A stretch of DNA of 64,000 nt, from assembly GCF_003627965.1 (NCBI RefSeq), contig NZ_RBWE01000001.1, positions 1 to 64,000 of the forward strand, given 5' to 3'. The position numbers were made by a program, and so were the translations under genes. The stretch is from Desulfofundulus salinus. GTDB lineage: Bacteria > Bacillota > Desulfotomaculia > Desulfotomaculales > Desulfovirgulaceae. The notes beneath the pieces were generated by a model that was not told the DNA's origin, made no database searches, and was given only the letters and a program-made list of their open reading frames with translations. Shown here in pieces: positions 56,355 to 64,000 of this stretch. Position 1 is the stretch's first letter; each line of letters begins with the position of its first letter.

Positions 56355-56438
56355 GACGTCCAATCGTTTCAAAATGGGCTGGCGAAAATGCGCCATCCCT
56401 GGCCCGGACGGCCTCCGTGCCTTGCTTAACTGGACGTG
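56355..56438 (+). other. Candidate structured RNA (three-way junction)
   Basis: ACGTCCA (56356-56362) pairs perfectly with TGGACGT (56431-56437). Within it, GGGCTGGCG (56376-56384) can pair with CGCCATCCC (56391-56399) with one mismatch, and ACGG/CCGT form a short third stem near 56408-56418. It has no open frame and lies between the methyltransferase stop and the tRNA-Gly promoter. It does not match any riboswitch consensus I can recall. Confidence 0.35.
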
Positions 56439-56512
56439 ATGCGTGCCCCCCCCCTGGGAAAACTTTGTGAATGATAATCTGGTTAAGCCGTAAAGCCTGC
56501 TGCAATGATCCC

Positions 56513-56540
56513 TTGACTATTTTTTTGAAATTGCTATAAT
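56513..56540 (+). promoter_or_regulatory. tRNA-Gly promoter
   Basis: TTGACT (56513-56518) and a perfect TATAAT (56535-56540) are separated by 16 bp, 10 bp before the tRNA 5' end. Confidence 0.75.
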
Positions 56541-56550
56541 AAAAAAGTAA

Positions 56551-56625
56551 GCGGGTGTAGCTCAATGGTAGAGCATCAGCTTCCCAAGCTGAGGGCTGCG
56601 GGTTCGATCCCCGTCACCCGCTCCA
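56551..56625 (+). tRNA. tRNA-Gly (anticodon CCC)
   Basis: A 75-nt cloverleaf. The acceptor GCGGGTG pairs with CACCCGC, the anticodon stem TCAGC pairs with GCTGA, and the loop TTCCCAA gives CCC. The T arm GCGGGTTCGATCCCCGT is intact, and the discriminator T plus CCA are encoded. Confidence 0.96.
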
Positions 56626-56647
56626 ATTTTTTATAAAAAAGATTTAA

Positions 56648-56674
56648 GCCTCCCGTTCAGGCGGGAGGTTTTTT
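56648..56674 (+). terminator. Intrinsic terminator after tRNA-Gly
   Basis: CCTCCCG pairs with CGGGAGG across a 6-nt loop and is followed by six T residues. Confidence 0.9.
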
Positions 56675-56780
56675 ATAGTAAACTAATAGTAAACTATATG
56701 CAGGCCAATCCATGTCAAAAGGCGGGGCCGTTGATTTGCGGTAAGGCGCGGTAAAAGGCACAGAAATAAGGAGGAGCTGT

Positions 56781-57281
56781 ATGTCTGAAACGAGAAAAGT
56801 TAGGGAGCTCATGGTGCCGCTGTCCGAATATCCGGTGGTGTATGAAACCGATACCTTAAAGGATGCCATTAAGGTACTTAGAAATTACCGCGCCGCCGGC
56901 CACGAGCACCGTTCCCTGCTGGTCTTCAGCAAGACCAGGAAAGTAGGGGACGAGGAGCAGCTGGTGGGAATTCTCACTACCCGGGACATCCTCAATGCCA
57001 TTAAGAAAAACCGCATGCTTTATGACAATACTGAACTCTTCACCATGTCCTGGGCCTTTTTCTACCGCAAGGAACCTCTCAATGAACTCACCGTGACCAG
57101 GGTGGGGCAGGCCATCCGGCCCCTGGTGGATGCTTACGTACAGGCTGACGATATCGTAACCAGGGCCATCGAACTGATGTTGACCAAAAACGTGAATATC
57201 CTGCCCGTGTTCGAAGGTAAAAAAGCCGTAGGCATCATCAGGGCGATAGACCTCCTGGACTACATCGCCGGGATGCTGTAA
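56781..57281 (+). CDS. CBS-domain pair protein
   Basis: A 166-residue protein with two CBS domains (about residues 8-72 and 105-166). The pattern VRELMVPLSEYPVVYETDTL and GILTTRDILNAIKK marks the first, and IELMLTKNVNILPVFEGKKA and VGIIRAIDLLDYI the second. Such pairs bind adenine nucleotides and act as regulatory modules; the target is unknown. AAGGAGG lies 9 nt before the ATG. It is a single-gene unit between tRNA-Gly and the scf genes. Confidence 0.9.
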   Translation: MSETRKVRELMVPLSEYPVVYETDTLKDAIKVLRNYRAAGHEHRSLLVFSKTRKVGDEEQLVGILTTRDILNAIKKNRMLYDNTELFTMSWAFFYRKEPLNELTVTRVGQAIRPLVDAYVQADDIVTRAIELMLTKNVNILPVFEGKKAVGIIRAIDLLDYIAGML

Positions 57282-57407
57282 CAGAACCATAATTTACCTG
57301 TTCCCGCATTAAAACGTCATTTAACCGCCAGCTTTCACTGCGTTGGACCTGCCTTTTGGTGTATGCCGCCCGTTGGTGGCTCCTGCCAAACTAAAGGCAT
57401 CAGGGTC

Positions 57408-57437
57408 TTGTCTGGCTGGCCTGGACCGGGGTATAAT
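57408..57437 (+). promoter_or_regulatory. scfA promoter candidate
   Basis: TTGTCT (57408-57413) and a perfect TATAAT (57432-57437) are 18 bp apart, about 38 bp before the scfA start codon. Confidence 0.65.
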
Positions 57438-57474
57438 GTACATAGTCTTAACAAAAGGAGGCGGGTTTGAACCT

Positions 57475-57624
57475 ATGGGCAAGCACATCAAGACCATCAG
57501 CCGCCCTTCCCTGGCCAGGACTGTTCAGGGCAGGGGCTGCGGGGAATGCCAGACTTCCTGCCAGTCGGCCTGTAAAACCTCCTGTACCGTAGGCAACCAG
57601 GCCTGCATGAAGGAGGACAAGTAA
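57475..57624 (+). CDS. scfA: SCIFF ranthipeptide precursor (six cysteines in forty-five)
   Basis: A 49-residue peptide, MGKHIKTISRPSLARTVQGR followed by six Cys at positions 22, 25, 29, 33, 37 and 44 in the invariant GCGECQTSCQSACKTSCTVGNQAC context. It is the precursor of a ranthipeptide found across clostridia, where ScfB makes thioether links from Cys to non-alpha carbons. The mature product has been linked to quorum sensing or metabolism in some clostridia. GGAGG lies 13 nt before the ATG, a long spacing. A terminator separates it from scfB. Confidence 0.96.
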   Translation: MGKHIKTISRPSLARTVQGRGCGECQTSCQSACKTSCTVGNQACMKEDK

Positions 57625-57662
57625 TTAAAAAAACCTGATCCCGTCCGGGATGAGGTTTTTTT
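57625..57662 (+). terminator. Terminator/attenuator between scfA and scfB
   Basis: AAAAAACCTGATCCCG pairs with CGGGATGAGGTTTTTT with a two-base loop and a T-run. It would keep maturase expression well below precursor expression if both come from the scfA promoter. Confidence 0.85.
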
Positions 57663-57677
57663 CTTGAGGGAAGGACA

Positions 57678-59033
57678 ATGATCCACAAGTTTATCTTTGA
57701 CGATCACCGCATTGTACTGGACGTGCACAGCGGCGCCGTTCACCTGGTGGATGAACTGACCTGGTACCTGCTGGACGATTATCCCTTTCTCAGCCGCCGG
57801 GAACTGGTGACCAAATACTCCCGTGGTTACCCGCCCTCCGAAGTGGAGGAGGCCATTGGGGAAATTGAAGAGCTGGTCGGGGAAGGACTGCTGTTTTCTC
57901 CCGACCCCCTGCACGGCCGTTATGAACCGGCGGGTAACGAGGTGGTCAAGGCCCTTTGCCTGCACCTGGCCCATGAGTGCAATCTGGCCTGTCGCTACTG
58001 TTTTGCCGGGCAGGGTCACTTTGGAGGACCCGTCGGACTGATGCCCTTGGAAACGGGGCGGCAGGCGCTGGATTTTCTCTTTGCCGCTTCCGGTTCCCGG
58101 CGCCATGTGGAAGTGGATTTTTTTGGGGGAGAACCGTTGTTGAACCTTACCGTTCTCAAGGAGCTGGTGGAGTACGGCCGGCAGCGGGCCGACCGGCTGG
58201 GCAAGGTGATCAAGTTTACCGTGACCACCAATGCCTTACTCCTCACCCCGGAGGTAGGCCGCTACTTAAACGAGCATGATCTGGCGGTGGTGCTCAGCCT
58301 GGACGGGCGGCAGGAAATCCACGACGCCATGCGTATCTTTCCCGGCGGCAAGGGTTCCTACGGGCAGGTACTGGACAATATCAGCCGTTTCGTTTCCTCC
58401 CGGCCGGGGGGTGAGTATTATGTGCGGGGCACCTTTACCCGGCATAACTTGGATTTTTCCCGGGATGTGCTGCATATGGCCGACCTGGGATTTGAGCACA
58501 TTTCCGTGGAGCCGGTGGTGGCGGCCTATGATGAGGAGTATGCCCTGCAACCACAGGACGTCCCCCGCATCTGTGCGGAATATGAAGAACTAACCCGGCA
58601 AATACTTGGTCGCGCCCGGAAGGGCCAGCGGATCAACTTTTTCCACTTTAACATCGACCTGGACGGGGGGCCATGCCTGCCCAAGCGTTTGACGGGCTGC
58701 GGGGCCGGGCGGGAATATCTTGCCGTCTCCCCGGAGGGCAAACTTTACCCCTGCCACCAGTTTGTGGGCCGGCCGGAATACTGCATGGGGGATGTGGAGC
58801 GGGGTATCATCCGTCCCGAACTGGTGGAAGAGTTTCGTGCCGCCCATGTGTATAACAAAGATGCCTGCAGGGACTGCTGGGCGCGTTTTTACTGCAGCGG
58901 CGGCTGCCATGCCAATGCTCATGCCTTTCACGGCAATATCTTTACGCCCTACGAAATTGCCTGTGCATTGATTAAAAAGAGGATTGAGTGTGCCCTGTAT
59001 TTGAAGGCAGCCATGGCGAACGAAGGCGCTTAA
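57678..59033 (+). CDS. scfB: Thioether cross-link-forming SCIFF maturase (radical SAM)
   Basis: A 451-residue radical SAM/SPASM enzyme. An N-terminal RiPP-recognition region (about residues 1-85) binds the precursor leader. The radical SAM cluster is Cys101-x3-Cys105-x2-Cys108 (CNLACRYC). The SPASM region with auxiliary-cluster Cys is near GCGAGREYLAVSPEGKLYPCHQ and CRDCWARFYCSGGCHA. It forms thioether bridges in ScfA. The gene follows scfA with a terminator between them. Confidence 0.96.
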   Translation: MIHKFIFDDHRIVLDVHSGAVHLVDELTWYLLDDYPFLSRRELVTKYSRGYPPSEVEEAIGEIEELVGEGLLFSPDPLHGRYEPAGNEVVKALCLHLAHECNLACRYCFAGQGHFGGPVGLMPLETGRQALDFLFAASGSRRHVEVDFFGGEPLLNLTVLKELVEYGRQRADRLGKVIKFTVTTNALLLTPEVGRYLNEHDLAVVLSLDGRQEIHDAMRIFPGGKGSYGQVLDNISRFVSSRPGGEYYVRGTFTRHNLDFSRDVLHMADLGFEHISVEPVVAAYDEEYALQPQDVPRICAEYEELTRQILGRARKGQRINFFHFNIDLDGGPCLPKRLTGCGAGREYLAVSPEGKLYPCHQFVGRPEYCMGDVERGIIRPELVEEFRAAHVYNKDACRDCWARFYCSGGCHANAHAFHGNIFTPYEIACALIKKRIECALYLKAAMANEGA

Positions 59034-59295
59034 ATCGCGGATCTCCCTCTGGCCCGGGATCAGCCCGGGCTAAAATTATCGGCGTAAACTTGCAAAAACA
59101 TAAGTAAATGTGACTAAACTTGCCTTATCTCGACCATAACCGGCTTTAATGGACAAAATTCATAGTGTTATAATACCCTTATCAGTTATATATTTATGTA
59201 GGGTTGACTTGGCCCGACAAGCAACCTGTTTTTTGTATCCGGGTTGCCGGTTGTCTGGTTGTGCAGCCAGTCTTTCACCAAAGGAGTAGACACAC

Positions 59296-60669
59296 ATGAC
59301 GCTTTCAGCCTGCATAGATGGTATCAGGCAAGCGGTGCGCCGTATATTGATCGAGGATCCCCTGACTCCGACCCAGGTAATCTGCCTGGTGGCCATTACC
59401 GTGGTGGTAATGACCTACGGTTCTCTCTTGACGCGTGCTACCGGCGGCTGGGCCCTGCTGGTGGACGACCGGGTGGTAGTCGTCTGTCCCAGCCGGGAGG
59501 CGCTGGAGACAACCATCAATGAAAGATTCTATTTCGGGGAATCTGCCGATGATCTGCTTCACCGGGTAACCATCCGTCGTGCCGCTTTTGGAGAGGGACC
59601 GCTGTTGTTGTCGAACCAGCAACTGGAAGACACCCTTGCCCGGGCCCTGGGTGCCGGAGGCAGGGGTACGGCCCTGGTGGTGAACGACGAGATTAAGCTG
59701 GTGGTAGCCGACCGCCGGACAGCGCAGGATCTGGTGGAACAGTTGAAAAGCCGGTACAGTGTTCCCGGGGCAGAGGTTCGACTGCTTGAAAAGGTGAGCT
59801 TTGCAGATGTCCGGGCACCTGCTTCCGCCATTTTGAGCTTCCAGGAAGCGTTTGATTTCATCCGCACGGGTGGACGCCAGCTTGACCGCTACACCGTTCG
59901 GGCAGGAGATACCCTGTGGACCATTGCCGCCAGGGCAGGCATGCCGGTGGAAGAGTTGCAGGCAGCAAACCCGGGTTTGACACCCGAGAGGCTGCAGGTA
60001 GGCCAGGAGCTCAATTTATCCCGCGCTGTGCCGGTGATCAACGTTCTGGCTACTGCGCGGCGCACCGAAAAGCGGGAAGTTCCCTTTACGGAGGAGCGGC
60101 GGCGGGATAACAGCATGTATCGCGGTCAGCAACGGATTATACAGCCGGGGAAGCCCGGCCTGGAGGAGGTCACCTACCAGGTCGCCTATTTAAACGGCCG
60201 GGAAGTGAGCAGGGACGTACTGGACAGGCGGGTGATCAGAAAATCCCAGACCCGGGTGGTGGCGGTAGGCTCGCGGATGTTGCTGGCTTCCCGTTCCGGG
60301 ACGGGGGGCAGGCTGGCCTGGCCCACAGTGGGAGCCATCGAGTCGCCCTTCGGGCCGCGCTGGGGACGGCTGCACGCCGGGGTTGACATAGCTGCGGGTA
60401 CCGGCGCCCCGGTCCGGGCCGCTGAGTCGGGACGGGTAACCAGCGCTGGCTGGAATGGCGGCTACGGCTTGATGGTGGAAGTTTATCACGGGGATGGCGT
60501 GGTTACCCGTTACGCCCACCTGTCCAGGATTGAGGTACGGGTCGGCCAGCGGGTGGAACGCGGCCAGTTGCTGGGACGGGTAGGGAGCACCGGCAGTACC
60601 ACCGGGCCCCACCTGCACTTTGAGGTACTGGTAAACGGGCGACCGGTGAATCCGGCGCAATTTCTTTAA
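59296..60669 (+). CDS. M23 family metallopeptidase with LysM and G5 domains
   Basis: A 457-residue cell-wall enzyme. A transmembrane anchor lies at residues 27-45 (VICLVAITVVVMTYG). A LysM domain (YTVRAGDTLWTIAARAGMPV) is near residue 196, a G5 domain covers about 255-330, and a C-terminal M23/LytM domain follows. The last carries GRLHAGVDIA, RYAHLSRI and GPHLHFEV zinc-binding motifs. It probably cleaves peptidoglycan cross-links during growth or sporulation. AAAGGAG precedes the ATG. The upstream 262 bp show a TATAAT at 59169 with no good -35 box. Confidence 0.93.
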   Translation: MTLSACIDGIRQAVRRILIEDPLTPTQVICLVAITVVVMTYGSLLTRATGGWALLVDDRVVVVCPSREALETTINERFYFGESADDLLHRVTIRRAAFGEGPLLLSNQQLEDTLARALGAGGRGTALVVNDEIKLVVADRRTAQDLVEQLKSRYSVPGAEVRLLEKVSFADVRAPASAILSFQEAFDFIRTGGRQLDRYTVRAGDTLWTIAARAGMPVEELQAANPGLTPERLQVGQELNLSRAVPVINVLATARRTEKREVPFTEERRRDNSMYRGQQRIIQPGKPGLEEVTYQVAYLNGREVSRDVLDRRVIRKSQTRVVAVGSRMLLASRSGTGGRLAWPTVGAIESPFGPRWGRLHAGVDIAAGTGAPVRAAESGRVTSAGWNGGYGLMVEVYHGDGVVTRYAHLSRIEVRVGQRVERGQLLGRVGSTGSTTGPHLHFEVLVNGRPVNPAQFL

Positions 60670-60752
60670 AGCAAATTTCAACCACGCGGGTGGTTTGTTA
60701 GGGATATCCCGCGTTTTTAAGGGATGCGCAATCCAGTTCAGTTAAGAAACCA

Positions 60753-60796
60753 GACACCCCTCCTTAAATAGATGACCTTTAGGAGGGGTGTTTTTT
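60753..60796 (+). terminator. Intrinsic terminator after M23 gene
   Basis: ACACCCCTCCT pairs with AGGAGGGGTGT across a loop of about 16 nt, followed by TTTTTT. Confidence 0.88.
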
Positions 60797-60832
60797 ATGG
60801 GAAGCGGTGGGATCGGAAAAAATGATTATTCC

Positions 60833-60861
60833 TTCAGTGCTACAAACAATTGTGGTATAAT
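60833..60861 (+). promoter_or_regulatory. Promoter candidate for TPR protein gene
   Basis: A weak TTCAGT (60833-60838) and perfect TATAAT (60856-60861) with 17 bp between, 39 bp before the start codon. Confidence 0.5.
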
Positions 60862-60899
60862 GATCGAAAAATAGTTTGCTTTAAAAAGGGGTTATAGTC

Positions 60900-61478
60900 A
60901 TGGCTTTTTCTTACCGTGAACGCAAAAAAAGGCGCCAGCGGATTGCCTTTATTATCCTCACCGTTTTTCTTTCCCTGGGTTTACTGGGAACTTCCATCGG
61001 CTGGTTTTTTGACCTTCCCGCTGCCGACTCTCCATCCGGGGCCCAACCGCCGCCCCTGGAAAAAATAATTGCTGATCTGGAGTCCCAGGCCAAAGCCAAC
61101 CCTGAAGATGCCGATATTGCCGTCCGGCTGGCCCGGGCCTATCTCGATGCGGGAAAGGTGGATCAGGCTCTTAAAGCCTACGAAAATACTGTGCAACTGA
61201 AACCGGAAAACAGTGATTTTCGCATCGAGCTGGCCCTGGTACAGTTTTTGCTAGGGCGTTACGACGAGTCCGTAGCCAATTTTAAAGAAGAAATCAAGCG
61301 TCACCCCGACAATGCCCGGGCCCACTATTATTACGGCCAGGTCCTGGCCCTTGGGAAGGGGGACTACGAGGGCGGCATCCGGGAGCTGGAAAAATTTATT
61401 CAGCTTGCCGGTCAGGGCGATGACGTGGCCCAGGCGCGCAAAATGATCGAGGAGTGGAAGGCGCAGTTGAAAAAGTAA
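60900..61478 (+). CDS. TPR-repeat membrane-anchored protein
   Basis: A 192-residue protein. A basic N terminus (YRERKKRRQR) and one transmembrane segment (about residues 15-36) precede three TPR units covering residues 62-165, for example PEDADIAVRLARAYLDAGKV and PDNARAHYYYGQVLALGKGD. The C-terminal part would face outside. It probably mediates protein contacts in envelope processes; no partner is indicated. Confidence 0.85.
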   Translation: MAFSYRERKKRRQRIAFIILTVFLSLGLLGTSIGWFFDLPAADSPSGAQPPPLEKIIADLESQAKANPEDADIAVRLARAYLDAGKVDQALKAYENTVQLKPENSDFRIELALVQFLLGRYDESVANFKEEIKRHPDNARAHYYYGQVLALGKGDYEGGIRELEKFIQLAGQGDDVAQARKMIEEWKAQLKK

Positions 61479-61670
61479 ATAAGCCGGGAACCGCTTACTG
61501 CGACTGATGCATGTGTATCAACCGGTAACTGGCTTTGGATAACGCCAGGCCCCGGCGGTTTAGAAGATCAGGGGACTGGCGGAGTAACGCGGACCAGGCA
61601 GGTTTGCCTTTAGTTTCCTCTAGGAGGAGGACCCCGCTAACGTTATAATTAAAAGAGAAAAATCTTAAAT

Positions 61671-61700
61671 AAGGCCCCCGGGAGGAGGCCTTTGTTTTTT
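61671..61700 (+). terminator. Intrinsic terminator after TPR gene
   Basis: AAGGCC (61671-61676) pairs with GGCCTT (61687-61692), followed by TGTTTTTT. The surrounding 288-bp gap between the TPR and peptidase genes holds nothing else clear. Confidence 0.7.
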
Positions 61701-61766
61701 AACAATGCTTATCCAATTAATCAGCTAATTAACATGGAAATATATTGTTAGTGGGAGGTAGGTGCT

Positions 61767-62675
61767 GTGAACATTTACCCGCTGATTAAAACGCAACCTC
61801 CCCCCGGCACGGGGCAGCTTTTGCTCTGGTTCTGGTTGAAAATAATGGCCGTTTTTGTGGCCCTCGTGTTTATCCTCGTCATACGGGTACCCGGGCAAAT
61901 ACGGGGGTACGTATACAACATCTTTCGCGAGGCGGCCCGGGCGCAGGTGATGATCAGCACCCGCCATATGCTCACCCTATCCGACGGTCATTTCGTAGTG
62001 CGCTACTATCCCGGGGATGCCGACAGCGCCCTGCTGGTGTTAAAAACCGCCCGGGAGTTTTACCCGCTCGTGTCGCGGGACTTTCGCTTTTCCTCAAAGA
62101 AAAAGATCCCCCTGATTGTCCATCCTACACGGGAATCACTGAACGCCAGTTTGGGCTGGCCAGCCAGTGAAAATGCCATGGGCGTATACTGGGCGGGGGT
62201 GATTAGAGTTCTTTCGCCCAACGCCTGGATAGATGCCCGGGACCCCCGGCAGGTGGAAGAGGTCTTTGTTGTCTCGGGGCCGGTGGCCCATGAGTTAACC
62301 CACCTGGTGGTGGACTATATTACCCGGGGCAATGTGCCCCGCTGGTTCACCGAGGGCGTCGCCCAGTACGAGGAGTACAGGCTCACCGGCTTCCGGTTTG
62401 CCAGAACCGGGGATTTTGCAGGAGAGCCACTCTATGACTTTGCGGAGATGGAGCGGGATTTTGACCAGCTGCCCAACCAGACCCTGGCCTACTGGCAGTC
62501 CCTGGCGGCCGTGGAATACCTGGTGGAAGTCTATGGCGAGGAAAGCCTGCATAAAATTTTAGCAGCGCTGGGACAGGGACGGGATATGGATGCCGCCCTC
62601 CAACAGGTTACCGGACAGGATCTCGACCAGTTCGCCGCCGGTCTTTGCTCGTGGCTTGGGCAAAAACGGGCTTAA
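61767..62675 (+). CDS. Peptidase MA-like membrane metalloprotease
   Basis: A 302-residue protein with a transmembrane segment at residues 23-42 and an extracellular zinc-protease-like domain. The HExxH motif is HELTH in GPVAHELTHLVVDYITRG, followed by PRWFTEGVAQYEEYR, which supplies the third ligand Glu of gluzincins. It matches the peptidase MA-like family seen upstream of murA in this group. GGGAGG lies upstream of the GTG start. Substrate unknown. Confidence 0.87.
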   Translation: MNIYPLIKTQPPPGTGQLLLWFWLKIMAVFVALVFILVIRVPGQIRGYVYNIFREAARAQVMISTRHMLTLSDGHFVVRYYPGDADSALLVLKTAREFYPLVSRDFRFSSKKKIPLIVHPTRESLNASLGWPASENAMGVYWAGVIRVLSPNAWIDARDPRQVEEVFVVSGPVAHELTHLVVDYITRGNVPRWFTEGVAQYEEYRLTGFRFARTGDFAGEPLYDFAEMERDFDQLPNQTLAYWQSLAAVEYLVEVYGEESLHKILAALGQGRDMDAALQQVTGQDLDQFAAGLCSWLGQKRA

Positions 62676-62775
62676 AGCGATTGATTGTTGGAAAAGCTTA
62701 TTTTGTGGCAGGAATTGCGGGGTGGGATCGAGAATATAGGTTTAGTTTTTTCATGACGGGAGGAAAACGTTTTCT

Positions 62776-64000
62776 ATGGATAAATTGGTTGTTGCCGGGG
62801 GAACATCCCTGCGGGGGCGGGTTGCCATTAGCGGGGCCAAAAACGCTTCCCTGGCTATTTTGTGTGCGGCCATAATGGCCACAGAACTGGTAACCCTGGA
62901 AAATGTTCCCGACATCAGGGATGTACAGGTAATGGTGGAGATCCTCCGTTCCCTGGGGGCCCAAGTTCACCGCACCACTCCAGGTGGCAGCTTGCGCATA
63001 CTCATGACAGACCCGCCTGTCCAAATGCCCGCTTACCACCTGGCGAAGCAACTCCGGGCTTCCAATTTGTTGCTGGGACCCCTGCTGGCCCGTTTTGGCC
63101 GGGCGGAAATCTCCCTCCCCGGAGGGTGCAATATTGGGACCAGGCCCATGGATTTGCATTTCAAAGGTCTGACTGCCCTGGGAGCGCAGCTTTCCCTTGA
63201 ACGGGGCACAGTGGTCGCGCGGGCCGCCAGGCTGGAAGGGAACCGGGTGTACCTGGACTTCCCCAGCGTAGGGGCCACGGAAAATATCATGATGGCCGCG
63301 TGCCTGGCCCGGGGACAGACGGTGATCGAAAATGCCGCCCGGGAGCCGGAAGTGGTGGATCTGGCCAACTTTTTGAACTGCCTGGGAGCCAGGGTGCGGG
63401 GAGCCGGCACCGATGTGATCAAAATCGAAGGCGTGGATTCCCTGGGCGGTTGCCTGCGCTATGCGGTTATCCCCGACCGCATTGAGGCAGGTACCTTTAT
63501 GGTGGCGGCTGCTGCCACCCGGGGAGACGTGGTTTTGGAAAATGTCATCCCCCGTCACCTGGAACCATTGATTGCCAAACTGCGGGAGGCCGGAGTGGAG
63601 GTAGAGGAAGAGGAGGACCGCATCCGGGTCAGGGTCAGTGGTCCTTTAAGCCCCATCGACATCAAAACCATGCCCTACCCGGGGTTCCCCACGGATATGC
63701 AGTCCCAAATGATGGCCCTGTTGTCCACCGTTCCCGGTACCAGCGTGATCGTGGAAAATATTTTTGAAAATCGTTTCCGGGTTGCCGATGAACTGAAACG
63801 TATGGGTGCCCGGATCAAGGTGGAAGGCCGCCTGGCCGTGGTGGAGGGTGTGGAACGGCTGCAGGGGGCCTGTGTCCGGGCTACGGACCTGCGGGCGGGG
63901 GCTGCCCTGGTGGTGGCCGGGCTCATAGCTGAAGGTGAAACCCGGATCAGCAACGTGGTCTATATAGACCGGGGCTATTTCAATTTGGAAGAAAAGCTGA
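62776..64000 (+). CDS. murA: UDP-N-acetylglucosamine 1-carboxyvinyltransferase (truncated by window end)
   Basis: 408 codons are visible of about 418 expected, with no stop before the window ends. MurA adds enolpyruvate to UDP-GlcNAc, the first step of peptidoglycan synthesis. The start MDKLVVAGGTSLRGRVAISG includes the conserved Lys-Asn (AKNA). The catalytic Cys118 lies in LPGGCNIGTRPMDLHFKGL, and PGFPTDMQSQMMALL and NRFRVADELKRMGA are conserved. GGAGG precedes the ATG. Confidence 0.96.
   Translation, partial: MDKLVVAGGTSLRGRVAISGAKNASLAILCAAIMATELVTLENVPDIRDVQVMVEILRSLGAQVHRTTPGGSLRILMTDPPVQMPAYHLAKQLRASNLLLGPLLARFGRAEISLPGGCNIGTRPMDLHFKGLTALGAQLSLERGTVVARAARLEGNRVYLDFPSVGATENIMMAACLARGQTVIENAAREPEVVDLANFLNCLGARVRGAGTDVIKIEGVDSLGGCLRYAVIPDRIEAGTFMVAAAATRGDVVLENVIPRHLEPLIAKLREAGVEVEEEEDRIRVRVSGPLSPIDIKTMPYPGFPTDMQSQMMALLSTVPGTSVIVENIFENRFRVADELKRMGARIKVEGRLAVVEGVERLQGACVRATDLRAGAALVVAGLIAEGETRISNVVYIDRGYFNLEEKL

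Noticed and set aside
62698-63558. 286-residue minus-strand frame opposite murA
   Set aside because: It is antisense to murA, whose catalytic motifs are intact.

Overview
The window is a replication-origin region of a spore-forming Firmicute with about 55% G+C. The gene order (rrn, gyrA, gyrB, remB, recF, dnaN, dnaA, oriC, rpmH, rnpA, yidD, yidC, jag, mnmE, mnmG, rsmG, parA, parB), the spore gene yyaC, the SCIFF peptide system and LonC point to the Desulfotomaculum/Pelotomaculum group of Peptococcaceae. The 5' end of a 16S rRNA gene carries a palindromic insertion of about 105 nt in V1. From memory, such insertions are known in the Desulfotomaculum kuznetsovii (Desulfofundulus) cluster. The species call is inference.

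Layout. 1-9.1 kb: leftward genes (16S 5' end with tandem promoters, gyrA, gyrB, remB, recF, dnaN, dnaA). oriC is bipartite, with DnaA boxes on both sides of dnaA. 9.4-17.7 kb: rightward translation, tRNA-modification and chromosome-partition genes, ending in a near-consensus parS and a small LAGLIDADG protein. 18-25.6 kb: mixed housekeeping genes (divergent LarC, phosphoribosyltransferase, yyaC, YkvI-like transporter, CvpA, M18 peptidase, MscS). 25.8-35.6 kb: rpsF-ssb-rpsR, rplI, lonC, dnaB, an FAD enzyme and purA. This stretch contains a MITE with an exact 8-bp target duplication and a decayed insertion sequence with an 18-bp duplication. 35.8-36.0 kb: tRNA-Lys and tRNA-Glu. 36-56.4 kb: an accessory island. 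56.5-64 kb: tRNA-Gly, a CBS protein, the scfA-scfB ranthipeptide pair, an M23 peptidase, a TPR protein, an MA-type peptidase and the start of murA.

The accessory island is the most unusual part. A leftward operon encodes three glycosyltransferase/TPR proteins and one double glycosyltransferase. It diverges from a rightward series that begins with a protein made almost entirely of a 34-residue repeat (four near-identical 102-bp copies). That series continues with a membrane-anchored protein sharing the same C-terminal module, a Pro-rich carboxypeptidase-regulatory-like protein and six more glycosyltransferases. It ends with a GDP-mannose 4,6-dehydratase-like protein, a PAPS-reductase-family protein, a sulfatase-fold protein with Thr at the nucleophile position, and a methyltransferase. 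I infer a system that builds and glycosylates a repetitive surface or spore-surface protein. This rests on gene content only.

Nearly all core genes are co-oriented with replication away from oriC. larC, yyaC, asnB and the leftward glycosyltransferase operon are head-on. Start codons were chosen from Shine-Dalgarno spacing where possible, and TTG/GTG starts are frequent.
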